Notes under the pieces: generated by a model
Told to the model about the DNA's origin: nothing
The model's input: the letters and a program-made list of their open reading frames with translations, nothing else
The model's database searches: none
Source: Heliocidaris erythrogramma
Lineage: Eukaryota > Echinodermata > Echinoidea > Camarodonta > Echinometridae
Direction: 5' to 3'
DNA length: 64,000 bases
Assembly (NCBI GenBank): GCA_025617745.1
Contig: CM046859.1
Span: 28,261,371 to 28,325,370, forward strand
Part shown: one piece after another, positions 33,416 through 47,000 of the stretch
How positions within the stretch are numbered: the first letter of the stretch is position 1
Layout: every line of letters begins with the position of its first letter
Translations under genes and position numbers: made by a program

Positions 33416-36240
33416 AGTCCAGAAGAGTATCCTTCCTTATGCCTGATAATTTACAAATTCATCACTATGATTAGGTTATCTTTCATTAAACACTAGTGTG
33501 TTTATTATAGTGGTCCAAATCAACCTTTAAAGGAAGAAATTTAAAAAAAAATTCTGGTAAGTAAAAGAATAATCTTGAAAACTGACATTCTTTTGGTATT
33601 GTAAAAAAATGCAAAATGTGGGAAAGAAGTCTTCCTCTGTTTAAAGTGGTAATTTGTGCCTGTGATACAGATGTAATTCATTTGAAATGATCTGTCACAA
33701 AATATAGACTGCTCTTTTACTGTGTTGTCATATTGTAATTATTTGATTTTCACAAATGCATATCAATGAATAATGATTGCTTATGTTCTTGGATTGCCCC
33801 ATTTAAAATCTTACATGTAGCTTTCGGGTAGGGGAAAAAAAATAATCACTACTTTGAGCAGGATTTCATAGATGTCAAACATTTGATTTGTGTAAATCAA
33901 AGCATTTTGGGATTATATGCACACCAGATAATTCCACTATTGGTGTACTGGGAAATTCTATTTTTGTTGTGGATGTCACAGTCATCACAATTTCAGGGAA
34001 CTGATAGCATAGTCAGTGGTATTCCTGCCTGCCAATTTGTGTTGTGAACCATAGTTTAATGATCATAGCAAAATTATTCAGTAAGCCAATCTCCGGCATG
34101 ATTGTATTTCTGTCACTTCACTCTCACGTTGAGAAACATACATTTTGCACATTTCAAAGGAAATTGATTCTATTTATGCAGATATTGCACAAACACACAC
34201 ACATGCAAAACCCATTAGGATCCATCTTGTTATATTCAGTATTATTATAATTACAATGGATGTTGCATGTAGGATGTTACTGCACCAGTTCTTGCCTATT
34301 TATTACCTTGATAAGTGTATATTTGAGGTGTCAACAATTTTAAAGGTACATGTACTTATTCGACATCTGTGAGAACAAATTTAAAGTTATGCACCATAAC
34401 AAACTCCTCTAAAACTGCCTTTGTAAATTGCCAGCAAAGTTTTTAAAAAGTTATTTTCCTCTTTGGTATTTCTTTGTTCTGTTTGTGTGTTTTCTAAACC
34501 TACAAATTTGTTAATTTCGGAGAGAAATAATTTCCAGTGTATGTTTCTGGTATTAATCTTGATGTTCCAAACACTTCAAATATATTTTTTCATCATAGCA
34601 GCCCCCCCCCCAAATCCTATTAAAGTTACCTTCAGCTTTGAGAAACGGTCATCAAGAAAAATACACTGGCACAAAGAAATATATATTATTCCATTTTTGT
34701 TTTGTTACTGTGAGATTACAGATATATCTTCTGTTATAATTTTCATGGAAGCGATCCCGTAAAACCTTTTATAATGAGGTTCTGAAATGACAGTACTCTA
34801 TGGTATCTCTCATCTTATAACAAACTGTTTTGTTGGGAGATGTATACATGTATTATGATTTGATTTGTAGATCAGCTGGTAGAGTCAGACGACATAATGC
34901 CAGTCTGAACTGACATGTTTTCTTTTAGATGATGCATGATTATAAGAAACTGATTCCAGGTATTACATGTGCAATGCAGATTTTTTTTTAATTGTAGCAT
35001 TATTGAATAATCGCTTTATAAAGCCGTTTATATTAATGAGAGTCAAGGTTTATAACCAACAGGTCTTCCATAAACCTGATACGATGACATACCAATAAAT
35101 GGCTGAATGATTTTATCAGGAGTGACATTTCTCAAATGTAACTCCCCTTAAACTAAAATGAACATTTTTCAATATTCTTTCAGCAATCTTAAATAGAGTT
35201 GGGGCTGTTTCAGCTGAAGAAGTTATCTCTTTATGATATGTAGAAGGTTTATGTAAGTGGGAAGTATCAGGTATGAGTGCAATGTGATGCATTGCTCATA
35301 TGAACTTCCATACTGGGTTGCAAACCTTGAAGTTTGGGAACTTTTGGCTAGGCAGGGTCCAATGTCTGTAAAAGGCATATCAGTATAAAGTGTAGGAAAT
35401 GCAATTTTAAAATGTGAAAATTACAAATCTGTAAAATTCTGTACAGCAACATGTTTGTATTAAAGTGAAGGTTTCTTTATTTGAACAAAAGAATTTTTGA
35501 AGGATCTTATGAATCACGAGTAGTTTGTATTCACTCGGTGTGATGTATGACAAGGATTGGGATGTCAATCTGTTTTCACAAAGGAAAATAGAATATATGT
35601 ACAATGAACAAGCAGTTGGAAGAAAGATATTAATAGAATATTTCAAGTTACTCAGGAAAATGGATTGAGAGAGAGAGAGAGAGATGGGCAAGAGATGGGC
35701 AAGAGAGAGAGAGAGAGATGGGCAAGAGAGATGGGCAAGAAAGTAAAAAAGAAAGAAAGAAATGATAATAAAAGATCAGGAAGTACTTGTACATACTCGC
35801 ACACAAATTAGCAATGAACACATGCTCTCTTTCTTGTCTTATGAATGAATAATCTCAAAACCCCCTGCTCTATCTCTCTTTACCTGTATTTGACTGGTTG
35901 GTTACAAACTCAATATGTTATCTTTCTCTTCTTAGCCTGTCACACTCATTGAACCCCAAGTCATCTTATACGTATAATGTCTCTTGCTTTTGTGAAGATC
36001 AAGCAAATTTCAGTGTTATTGTAATACAGTAATATGAACAGTAAACAACATAATGTCCGTCCACTTGTAGTTGTGACACTTTAAGACAGAGTCAATAAAT
36101 GCATTTGGGTAAAGGGTTAGTTTTAATAACCCTTAAATTTTGGATAGGATGTAAAACCAGAAGTACGTTGGTTGCATAGATACATACATGTACACTGCAA
36201 ACATACTTCACTGTATACATACATGCTCCTAAATAATTAA
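33416..36240. other. Gene-free AT-rich interval
   Basis: No coding exon is recognised. It contains the purine repeat at 35664-35745, a run of C near 34600, and canonical AATAAA hexamers at 35093 and 36092 that could serve PAIP1. Confidence 0.5.
35664..35745. repeat. (GA)n repeat with GATGGGCAA interruptions
   Basis: GAGAGAGA runs alternate with the word GATGGGCAAGA four times, forming a compound microsatellite. It has no coding meaning. Confidence 0.85.
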
Positions 36241-36244
36241 CGTA

Positions 36245-36386
36245 CAGGGGAGCGTTTCATCAAGCGTTTTGTCGGTGATTTTTACCGACAAATTTGGTCT
36301 CAGCCAATCAGATGCAAGGATTTCAGTAGCTTATAACAGATGTCGGTAAAAATCACTGACAAAATGCTTGATGAAACGCTCCCCTG
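36245..36386. mobile_element. 142-bp inverted-repeat element, copy 2
   Basis: Same terminal words (CAGGGGAGCGTTTCATCAAG...) and same length as 26558-26699. The core is in the reverse orientation and reads CTCAGCCAATCAGATGCAAG. No clear target duplication is visible. Confidence 0.85.
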
Positions 36387-36530
36387 GTGCACATAAATGT
36401 TTAAATAAACGGATGCTTCAAGAATGGGTGGAAATATGCAGGAAATTCTTTTCATCAGGGGACGGACATAAAAATAGGTCATTCCCCTGATTAATAGAAT
36501 TACGTAACGCATCTCCGCCACTGGCTTTAA

Positions 36531-36720
36531 GGGCAATTCAAACTGAAAAGCAAGTTGATCTGGATGAAAGCAGATAACATCAATGACATTTTGAAAAGAA
36601 AAGACAAAAGATAAAGTTATGAATGTTTCAAATTTGAGATCATGTGAATCTCACACTGGTGAAATGACAATGTCCATTTGATGTAATTACACATACTCTA
36701 CTATTGTCTCCATGCAAAGT
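36531..36720 (+). mobile_element. TTAA-associated repeat, partial copy
   Basis: Directly after TTAA (36527-36530) come GGGCAATTCAAAC, AAGCAAGTTGATCTGGATGA and AAAGATAAAGTTATGAATG, the same word order as at 1750. The right end is not found. Confidence 0.5.
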
Positions 36721-38059
36721 CACAACGAACATCACTTTTTTCTGAATTACAAGACTCAGCAAGCTTTCTTTATTTGTACAGGACTATGAGGACATATAAA
36801 AAATATATTATCCATATCACATAACATATCTCAATTACAGCACGAGGGAAAAGTTAGGAAACGACTAAAGTACATGTACAGTATTTTTCAGGGTGGCTAA
36901 GTTATTAAGCATCTATAAATCTCAGATGAAAATCATGAGAAAGATGGACACATCTTGAAACCATGTTTGTTTTCGACATTAATTTCACAGGCAAAAGCAG
37001 TTGTTCACCTGCACACCCCAAGCTGACATACCAGCATGAGAGAACTACATGTAAGGGTTCCAGTGTTTCAGTTCGCTTTTCACCTCCAAGGCAGTGATGA
37101 TGCCAATTACTTGATACAGCAGAAACGTGATATAACGAGGCCGTCGGGACCGAAGGATTTTCCTCCTTATAGCCGTTATCTCGTCATATCAGAACATACA
37201 TAAAAATGCACATATGGGACTAGATTCTACATGTACACTAATAATGAATGTACCTAGTTCTTCTGCAGCCGCTAATATATTCATTTGCAAGCTATGAAGG
37301 CATTAATAATGATGTTAATTATCGATCTAACTTAGCTAATAAAATATGGGATCATGTCGGAAAGCATTATTTTTGGATGCTAAGTTACATAAAAGATTAA
37401 GTCCATCACACTTTCGCATAGAATATCGGCACTGCCCCTGTATTGTCAGCATAGCGCATACTCATGCTATGAAAAAAGTCTCATTCATACTTCGGTGGCT
37501 GGTCTCCCTGCCCTGTCATATGAATAAAAAGATGCTCCCTGCGCTGTGTGTGGTACGAACAAAAAGACGCACCCCGCTTCGCGATCGACTGCAGCCGCCC
37601 AAATGCCTCAATATCTCTTAATATATGCTTGTGGGTGTGCAGATTCTTCAGCTAGATAATTTTTGTCCATTTGAGGTGCAGTGAAATTTGCTTGCTCGTT
37701 ATAACGGGAATGATCACCAATTTTTTTCTTTGTTTTAGAGGCATGAGATTTAGCTCATTACAGCCGACCTTGCTATAAAGGTTCGTGCCGCCATAGAATT
37801 ACAGGCAAGTAAATTTGGGACCGTAAAAATATTCTTGTTACAGCCGACCTTATGTCGAGTTTCCCATGTAATAATAATAATAAAGGCTTCATAGAATTCA
37901 TGAAATGTTATTCAGTGTCAATATAGTGTCTGTGCCTGCAGAGTGCAGACTAATAAAATGATAATAAAATAATTCTAAAATAATAATATAATGCTTTGTA
38001 TATATATCAAAGTAAAATCACATTTCTTGTATACAGTACTTCAGTACATATCAATAAAT
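36721..38059. other. YJU2B 3' UTR side and intergenic sequence
   Basis: No coding exon is recognised. The stretch lies downstream of the YJU2B stop on the minus strand. The nearest canonical minus-strand AATAAA is near 36768. Related words around TATAACGAGG (37130) and CGTTATAACGGG (37700) suggest an old repeat but do not define one. Confidence 0.4.
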
Positions 38060-41000
38060 TTACTGCTCGTCCTCGCTGCCACTACTGGAAGAATAGCACG
38101 AAACCAATGAGAGTGAGCTTTTATGAAGACTATCTGTTCTCAATGCTTCTTCTCCCTCACTTACAACATTTGAACTGGGTGAGCTGTGTTCACATAGAGC
38201 ATCCTCTGCACTTGTCTTCCCAGCTTCCATACATGTAGTTCTTGTAAGATTGTGTGAACAAGGCCCTACTTTGTCAGACCTCTCAGAATCAGTTTGTTCA
38301 CTGACAGTGCAGCGAGGGGTCTCTCCTACGCTGAGTGTACTTGGTGTGTGGCTTGGTAAGGGTGTGTTCACATTTGACATTGGAACATTTTCTGCACCAG
38401 GAGTTGTTTTCGTTGTAGTTCTTTCTGAGGATTCCTCAAATGACGGCAAGCGTGAAGTGCTACTTGACTGATTATGATCTGGCTCCAAACTTGCACCTTC
38501 CATGCTTTGTTGTGTTGTGGACGATACTTCGGCTGGTGGTGCACATTCTGCTCTGGTCAGGTCTACCATATCATCCTCAATTCCTTGAATGCCTTCAGCA
38601 TCATCTACATTTAATCCATCCATCTTTGCATCTTTATTCGTATTGCCACTACAGACAGATTCATTCCTTGCAACATTTACTTCTAAAACTTGAGGACCAC
38701 TTCCATTTTCTGCACTGTCACCCCTGTCCGACACTTTGGACCTCTTATTTTCTTCAGAGCCAACAGCAGAAGCATCATCCTCACTGCGTTTACGCTTCCT
38801 TTTCAAAATTATTCCTTTCGTCCCACCTATCAAAGATTTTGTGGTTCTTCCCAACCACTCCCTGGCTGAAGCCTTCAGGCTGCTACCACTGCCTTTGGAC
38901 GTTGAGGACCCAAAGACAGATGCCTTCTTCATGACCTTATTGATGAGAGTTTGCTGTGCTCCTGATGATTTTTTGCTGGTTGAAGGTGATTGGGACGAGG
39001 AGGACCGAGGAGAAATTTCAATACTGTTGGGAGAGCTTACGGTCGATGGGGCAAAGATGTTTCTGCTCTGGATCGATTCCCTCTTTTGTTCCCTCTTTTC
39101 CTCATAAGCTGAAATGAAAAATGCAAAATCAATTGTAGGATGTCAGAAATATGCAGTATCAAGTCCTTTGAAGTCATTTTTAAAAACCTTTACTATCAAA
39201 ATATCAAAGCGAGAAAAATACAATGTATGAACTATAATCTGCTTGAACATTGTGGATTAAAAAGTTCTGGGCCATGTTTCATAAAACTTCATATCAATAA
39301 CAACTGCTACAGATCTCTAGCAAATTTGCTCTATTGAGCCAATCAAATACAATGATTTCAATAGCTTATAACGATTAAATTGTAACTTGGTATTGATAGC
39401 AAATTTTATGAAACAGGGCCCTGGTTTCATAAAACTGCAACGAAACTGGTCTCAAAGAACAGATTGTCTTTATTTGAATCATCAAGATTATAAAGAAAGA
39501 CGTTTCAATTTTAGAAGTGCAATAAACATTTTTCTAAACATCATGAATATAAAATACAGAATATGTTTAAGTACACAATTTCACACACATCAGATAGGTG
39601 GTAGTTATTTCAAAGGAAGCTCTGATGTGTATATACATCATGCATTCCCTTTGTTCAACTTACCAATATGTAAAATTGAGTAAATAGTACAAACTTGAAA
39701 AAGAAAATGTGGGTAAACTTACATTCTGGCACAGAGTATTTGAGGAGAGAAGCAAGTTTCTTGTCCTCCTCAGCCTCTGGTACTAGATCAATCTCTAACG
39801 ATGACTTTGAAAGAAGAGCTTTATCACTAGCCTCCACAGCCAAGAGCTCTTTCTTCTTCACCTAGTATGGAAAAATGAAAACAAATATTGCAATAACAGA
39901 ATGAACTAAACTTAACTTTTGAATTAATGCAAATTTATACAAAATAATATGTGAAAATGTGCAATTAATTTGAAGAAGAAACAATTGAGATACTTCTAAA
40001 CATTTAAAATAGATTTATTTTCTCTACTAAATGAAATATTTACATAATTTTGACAAATTTAGGCTTTGTCTCCTCTGTCCAAATTGCAAATGCAATTTTT
40101 ATGGTAAACAAACAAAGGAAAATTTTCTTTTCAACTCTGAACAAAGGGAAGGGTGTATCAACATTTCCATTCTTTTCTAAACATTTCTCCCCCAAATATG
40201 CAACTTTTAACCACATGAGATGACTTCTAGTAATGTTTCCCCCAGTGTTTTTGAGGCCCGAAAGGGACAATTCATAGCAAAGGTAGTGAAAGTCAAAATG
40301 TGATTTGTGTGAAACGGAAATGAGTAAATTCACTAGGTATCTAAAAACAACAAATACTGAAAACAGAAAGAAAACAATTGAAGGAAAAGAAATACAGGGA
40401 AATCTGTCTTAGTGACCACTCATGTATAGAAAGACCACTTGTCTATACAGGAGTGGTCACTACGACAGATTTCCCTTAAGCAGTGTTTCTCATTGATACC
40501 TGCAGGCCCGTAACTAGGATTTTTGCGGGGGGGTTCAACATTGAAAAAAGTATGTGGACCTTTCTGAGGGAGCGAAGCGACCGAGTAGGGATGTCGGGTC
40601 AGGGGGTGTGCCCCTACAAGGATATGGGCATGAGCGTAGTCAGAATTTGGCAGGGGTCGGGTCAAATGTGAAGCCCGAACATATACTACCACTGTGTTGG
40701 ATTCCAAATGCCACATGCATGAATCATTCATACTAATAAAGTTTTAGGAAGTGAAGCGAACCGGGGGGGGGGGGGGGGCACTTTGCTGTTGTTCTTTTAT
40801 AGAAAATCAACCCTAATATCTGGGCGCCATGGCGATAGGGCAGTGACGTGCCAAAAATTGTCATAACATTGAATATTTATGGACCTCGCTGCATGAAACA
40901 TCTCGTTTATATGGTTTGTGAGCGAGCGAGGAAAAATGCACTTTACTTTGCTGTTGCGCATTTCAATAAAGAAAGTGGACCTAACAAGTATTTGGGTGTC

Positions 41001-44000
41001 GTGGCGATAGGGCAACGACGTGCCTGAATATTGCAATAACATCCGATGGAAATATTCATGGACCTCCCTGCCTGGAACTATCCCATCTCTAAGATTTGCG
41101 AGCGAGCGAAGCGAGTGAAGAAAAATGCACTTTAATTTGTTGCTCATTTCAATATAGAAAGTACGGTAACCCTAATTTCTGGGCGCGGTGGCGATAAGGC
41201 AGTGACGTGCCCGAAAATTGTCATAACATCGAATATTCATGGACATATTACAATAACATATACTATGGAAATATTCTGGCTGCCTGAAACTATCTCATTT
41301 CAGAGTTTTGTGAATAAGCGAAGCGAACGACGAAAACGCACTTTACTTTCTCCCAAATGTTTCCAAAACACCCCAAGTGTTATATTGGAGCATCTTGTTA
41401 TTTCTAATTATAGTTTCCAAGAAGTCGATGTTTTATAAAATACTCTCATGGCACTCCGGTTGAACAGGCTGTATTAGAGGGCCATAATTTAAGGGCCTGA
41501 ATGACTAGACCGGGTCCGCCAGGAGTACTCCATGCAATTTGAGAGCGGGAAAATTTTTCATTTTAAAGTGAACAGACACATTAAATACCCCTCTCTCTTT
41601 TCCATATCTCATTCATTTTCGTCAGATTATATTCAAATTCGTCCGACCTGGTAATCCGCTGCAATATTTTATCATCAAATCCATCTTTGGAAGTCGATTT
41701 CAAGAAATTGTCATTCAAATTCGTCACATAAACAAGACCTTACAACGAGCAGGTGACGATTTGAATAACTCTTTATACTCGTTCAGTCTTTGACAAAATC
41801 GATAGCAAAATGAACAATAAATTCCGAAAATGAATGGCCAAAGACGTATATTGTCTAGGCCTTATTATTAAGATGCAGGGCAATAGCAAGTGTTCAAATT
41901 GAAGGAAACCCGGCTGGAAACGTTATTATCTCACATTATTTTCCACTTTCCTTCCTCTCTCCCCTTTCACGTGACCCCCTTGTGCGCCTCTCCCCTATCG
42001 AAGCCAGTTGGTATGGAAATGTTTTTAATAGGTAGTGGCTATTCTTACGACTAGTCGTAAGAATAATTATTCGGCTATTCTTACGACATGCGCATACGCT
42101 CCATTTTCGTACTCTGCGCCGTCGTAAGAATAGGGTTAGGGTTAAGGTTAGGGTATTTATATGTTTTAACACCTTCGATGTCAACTCCTTCTCACAGGTA
42201 CATCGTCAAGTCAGAGGACTGGCCATATATTCCCAGCTTTGTCATTTGTCATTTTTTTCATTTGTTATTAACCAATGTTTTCTCTCTACAGAATTACAGA
42301 TATAATATGGAAAAGGCTGAGGAGTCAGAGAAAACGGAGACAGAGAGATTTTTACTCAACAAGTGAAGTGTGCGCAGAGTACGAAAATGGAGCGTATGCG
42401 CATGTCGTAAGAATAGCCGGAAAATAGCCATTGCCTTTTTAATAATTTAACCTAAAAATCACTATTCTGATGTCACTTTGAATAATTTTTTTCGCCTAAT
42501 GATTATTTTTGTTGTTGTTGACGCAGATTTCTGCTCGCCAATTTGGGGGCGATACTACAAACGAATTTGAATAATTCTTTGAATGACGCTTGGAAAGAAA
42601 ATCGATTGCAACATGGCATTATGTACAAAATTCGAAAATGAATGGTGAAAGACGGCATTGATTAATTATAGATTTGCCAGATTAGGAAGTTACGGGACAA
42701 AATCAAAATAAAATGTATTAAATAGACAGAAAGACAGATATTTTATCACATTATTTTTCCCTTTCCATCATCTCTCCACTCGCTTCTTTTTTATTTATTT
42801 TTTTAAGCGGACCTCAGCTCGCCAACGGGGGGGGGGGTTTGTTCGAACCCCCCCTAGTTACGGGCCTGACCTGTACTAAAGTAACTTTGTAAAAAAGGCA
42901 ACCTGCTTATATAGACAGCTTTTCTTGTCGCCCTTGAGCGGTCTTTGTATATATACAGGTTTGATCTTTCAAAGATCACAAACCATAGAAACCTTACCCT
43001 AAACTTCTTCCTGAGAGCCTGGTTCTGGGAATAGTCGTCTTTCTTGGCCGACTGGATCTCAGCAATCTTAGAGAGAGAAGGAGCGGCCTTCTTCAGCTTC
43101 TTAGTATCGTCTACTCCATGTTCTAACTTGTACATTGCATCTCTGGATAACTTCTTCACAGCCTCCCTGTCTGGATGGAAAACACAGGAGAGTTATATTG
43201 TGACATAAAAAGAGGGTTTGAATATACACTTTGTACAATAAAATTTACTAGGCATGTAGCCTGGAGTATTGATGGGGGCAGCCTCCAGGCTAAAAAAAAA
43301 TATGAAGAGCTGAAAATGGAAAAGTAAGAGAGAAAGAGCAAGAAAAGAAACAGACAAGGAAAAGGTAAATGACAGATATATAAACAGAGAGAGAATAGAG
43401 GGATGTGAGAGACTTAATTTACATTTATAAAATCAAATTATAAATCATGAGCTCAGTTATGAACCCATTGCACTTTAATGTACCAGTATATGCTGATTGT
43501 CTGGACTGATGAGCATTGATCTATGATCTTCTCTGTGGATACTTGTGTAATATTTATGAAAGTACTCTCTCTCTATATATATATATACATGTATATATAT
43601 TTATATATATTCATCAACATATCTTTGTCACATTAGTATTAGAACATGAAACAAAACAATAAAAATGGAAATCTAATGATGAAATGCTGATTGTCTATTG
43701 ATTGATTGATTAAGCATCAGTCTATTTGTCACATATATTCAGCTCTTTTCTGAAGATACTCTAAAAAGACGAAAAAAAGGGCGCAACCCCCCTAGGGAAC
43801 ATGATTTGCATGTTCACATCCGTCCCCCAAAAAATCCTAGCTACACTGTGAAGTATTTACGCTGCAACAATTATAGAACTACCAGTAACAATTTGTTAGT
43901 ATGTATTTATCTGCTATCAATCATAATTTTTACAATTTTTTTAAAGCAATATTTCATAATCTTTCTGCCCCAAATAAATGCATTATACAAGTGGGCATGC

Positions 44001-47000
44001 TCATATCAATTTCAACATTTCCAAATAGAAAAGTAATTCAGTCTCTTTCAAAATGCCGTAACCATGAAAGAACTCAACATGAGACCGCAAGGCCATTTAT
44101 CATACATGCAACATGCACATCACCGGCCTACCTTCAGTCAAGACCTGTTCATTCTCAGCCATATCCCATTTCTGGTTCTTTCGCTGCGCCCCGCTGATGA
44201 TGGTGTAGTCAAAGTTCTTGGGGTCAGTCTCCATGATGATGTAGTTATCACACAGGTGACACTTCATCTTGAATTGGTAGATGGGTGTGGTGTAATACTT
44301 GCCAACCTTCTTCTTCTCTGCATTGTACCTCACCCCTAGAACAACAAGAATGAACAGTAGAATGAAATGAAAAAAAATAGTTGCAGGGTTCTAAATTTCT
44401 GTAACAAGAGACATAATAGATTTTACCTCTTTAAAAATCTCTCAAAAAAACCCAGATCTGCACAATATATCTTGATCTTATACAACTATGCAAAAGGAAT
44501 CTCAAATGTTGAAGTGTTCAAGTAGGAAACTGGAATCAAGATATGGGTATTTCCACAAATAAAGGTCCCAATTTGTGGACACTCTTGGTGTCCCGCTTAC
44601 ATACGGAACACACTGTTTTTGTGGCTCTGGGTAGAGACAAATAGTGGAGTAAGATTGAGTACTATTCTAACAGTGAAGATGCAATACGTTATGCTCAGAA
44701 TCGCTTTGCAGTCTTACTCCATGATTGGCATCTTACACTCAGAGCCACAAAATCCTGTGTGTTCCTTAAGTAAGCGGGACACCAAGAATGTTACAAAGTG
44801 GGACCCTTATTTGTGGAAATACCCATATAAAAGATAATGATTTGATTTGATTTGTTATTCATTTATTCCCATATACATCATTGTAAATTTACAATCTTTC
44901 ATCAGTATGGTCACATAAAATCATATAAAGAAAAAGGGGCCTTAATAATCAAAGCTTGAGTTGATGTCCTCATCACAAATAAAATGATCATACAATGAAT
45001 ATACATATGCAAACAATGCATAGTGGAAAGCAGAAATATGGCATTCTAGTTCATGTAATTCATCCATATATATTTCTGTCTGCAACAGGAATGTACATTC
45101 AATGTCACTGTCTCATTTATGATTGTTTTCACGTTATGTACAAAGTTTTCCCTGCAATAAAATAGGAGATCATGAAAGATAAATTATCATACATTTAAAC
45201 CCCAAGCTGGCATAAGTGATACCACCATAAATAATGAATTGATGCACAATATGCATGTTTTCATTTTTAGACAATGGCCATATTCACAAACCTTTCTTCC
45301 AAAAGCGCCCTGCTTCACTAACATCAAAATAACAAAAATGGCCGTATTCACAAACCTTTCTTCCCAAAGGGCCCTGCTTCACTTACATCAAAAGAACAAC
45401 AAAAAAAAAAAGAAGAAGAAAAAGATATATAAATGCAGGCTGGGACCACCAATTCTCTGCTCTCTTCCCCGACCTAAAAACCTACCCATGCCGACGTGGT
45501 TTCCGCATCCCCCACACCAGATGTTGTAGGGCATCTCAAAGCGGATGACCAAGATGCCCTGACTCAGCTTCTTGGCCCTCTCTCTCAGCGGGTGAGAGTT
45601 GCGGTATTTGTTGATGCTCTTGTGCTTTGCCGGATCAAAGTCCGGCGGGTAGTACCGGTTCACTTGCTTCCTCTCCGCCTAAGAAAAGTGGAAATAAGAG
45701 ATTGATAATATTGCAAACATATTGTAATTAGCGGAGGCCCAGTAAAATTGATTACTGGTTTCTCATCCAGATCTTTGGAAAATGAGGTGGGGGTTCCTTT
45801 TTACCTAACAATTTTCTTTGGGATAACAAAGAAATATCTCTTTCTAAAATAATGCTGTATATATAGCAACATAGATTATACATATTTTCTTATCCTAACA
45901 GAAGCAGTGGCTCTAGCATTGAATATTAGGACTAAACAGAGCTCCATAAATTGAAATTCTACTTGGTAGAAATACAAGAAGCATTTAAATCAATTAATTC
46001 AAGCTGGGCAAATAACATACAGTGTACATACTAGATGAAGATCTACACAAATATATTTGTTTTTGGTGATTGGTACCTTCTAACCTAGTTCAAATGCCAA
46101 AATTTTCTGAATTTATTTAGAATCTAGATCCACTGGCTGATCACTAATGCCAAGAAGCTGGGCTTTCCCAGAAAACATGCTGGTCAGTAAGATTCCAATT
46201 TTCATCATTTACATGTAGATAGGGTCTACACCCATGTCTGCGCACACTCGTACACGCAACTTTTCATCTTTATTTTTAGCGATAGGTATTCATTAAAAAA
46301 ACAAAAAAGTAAAAATATTGAAAAAGGTCTTTCAAACATTTTATTCACAAGTTTAAAAGTGTTGTCTTTCACGTTAAAACTCCTGATCTGCGTGTGACAT
46401 GAATGAGTGCACAGACATGCGCTCCATTTTTTTTCAATGTCGAAATGACACGGTTGCTGTTTCTCATGAAAATGGCATCTTTAGAATATCAGGAAGAGTG
46501 TAACTGTCATTATCGTGGTTGAGGAAACCACCATTCACTCCGCACAGAAGCGCTTCATTGCGTTACATGCACAGATGCACTGCCATGCCCATGGCAATGC
46601 CAAGGTTTCCTCATTCCCCAGCCCATACCTAGCCAGGATTAGCTTCGTGAATGTAGAAAAAAAAAAATGGCTATAGGGGGCCTACGCCTTCTACACACGA
46701 AGCTAGGCGTTATTACCCAGCAATCAGATTCCGCACGGGGTAGTACGACATGAAAAATGCCCTGAAATCACACTTTTCTGATAATTTCCGCGCCCCACAG
46801 GCCCTTCCCCACAGCGTTTCCTCCTAGGGAAACGATTGCAATGACAATTTCGTTTTGATTGACTCTAATTTCAGTAAAAAATCCCCCAAAGAGCATAAGA
46901 AATTTCAGAGAACTCACCAGCGTTTGTGTATCCATGCCTCCGGGGTCATGCAGATCCAAAATGGCGGCACTGTCGATCATCGAAACTATGAGGCGCTGTT

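Larger units (their letters stand above)
40503..42868. mobile_element. 2.4-kb inverted-terminal element with 5-bp target duplication in YJU2B intron
   Basis: The ends CAGGCCCGTAACTAGG and CCTAGTTACGGGCCTG are perfect inverted repeats. They are flanked by ACCTG on both sides (40498-40502 and 42869-42873). G-rich sequence follows the left end and precedes the right end. The inside has no transposase; it carries the tandem repeat at 40780-41340, the telomere-type foldback element at 42034-42432 and AT-rich filler. The short element at 53439-53872 has nearly the same ends and also a 5-bp duplication. The superfamily is not assigned. Confidence 0.85.

Noticed and set aside
37120..37870. TATAACGAGG / CGTTATAACGGG words as a defined element
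   Set aside because: Only scattered short matches are seen, with no terminal repeats or target duplication, so no boundary can be supported.
38962..39040. A 79-nt intron resolving the YJU2B frame break
   Set aside because: The junctions exist (GTAAGC and a CAG acceptor after a pyrimidine stretch), but it would remove the NIFAPST segment that aligns with the family and is short for this gene; kept as an alternative only.
46918..46980. Exon ending CTG|GTGAGT as the main YJU2B first exon
   Set aside because: It belongs to a mobile element with 8-bp duplications and exists in two inverted copies. The ATG|GTAAGT at 48685 gives a better match to the family N-terminus. It is kept only as a possible alternative exon.
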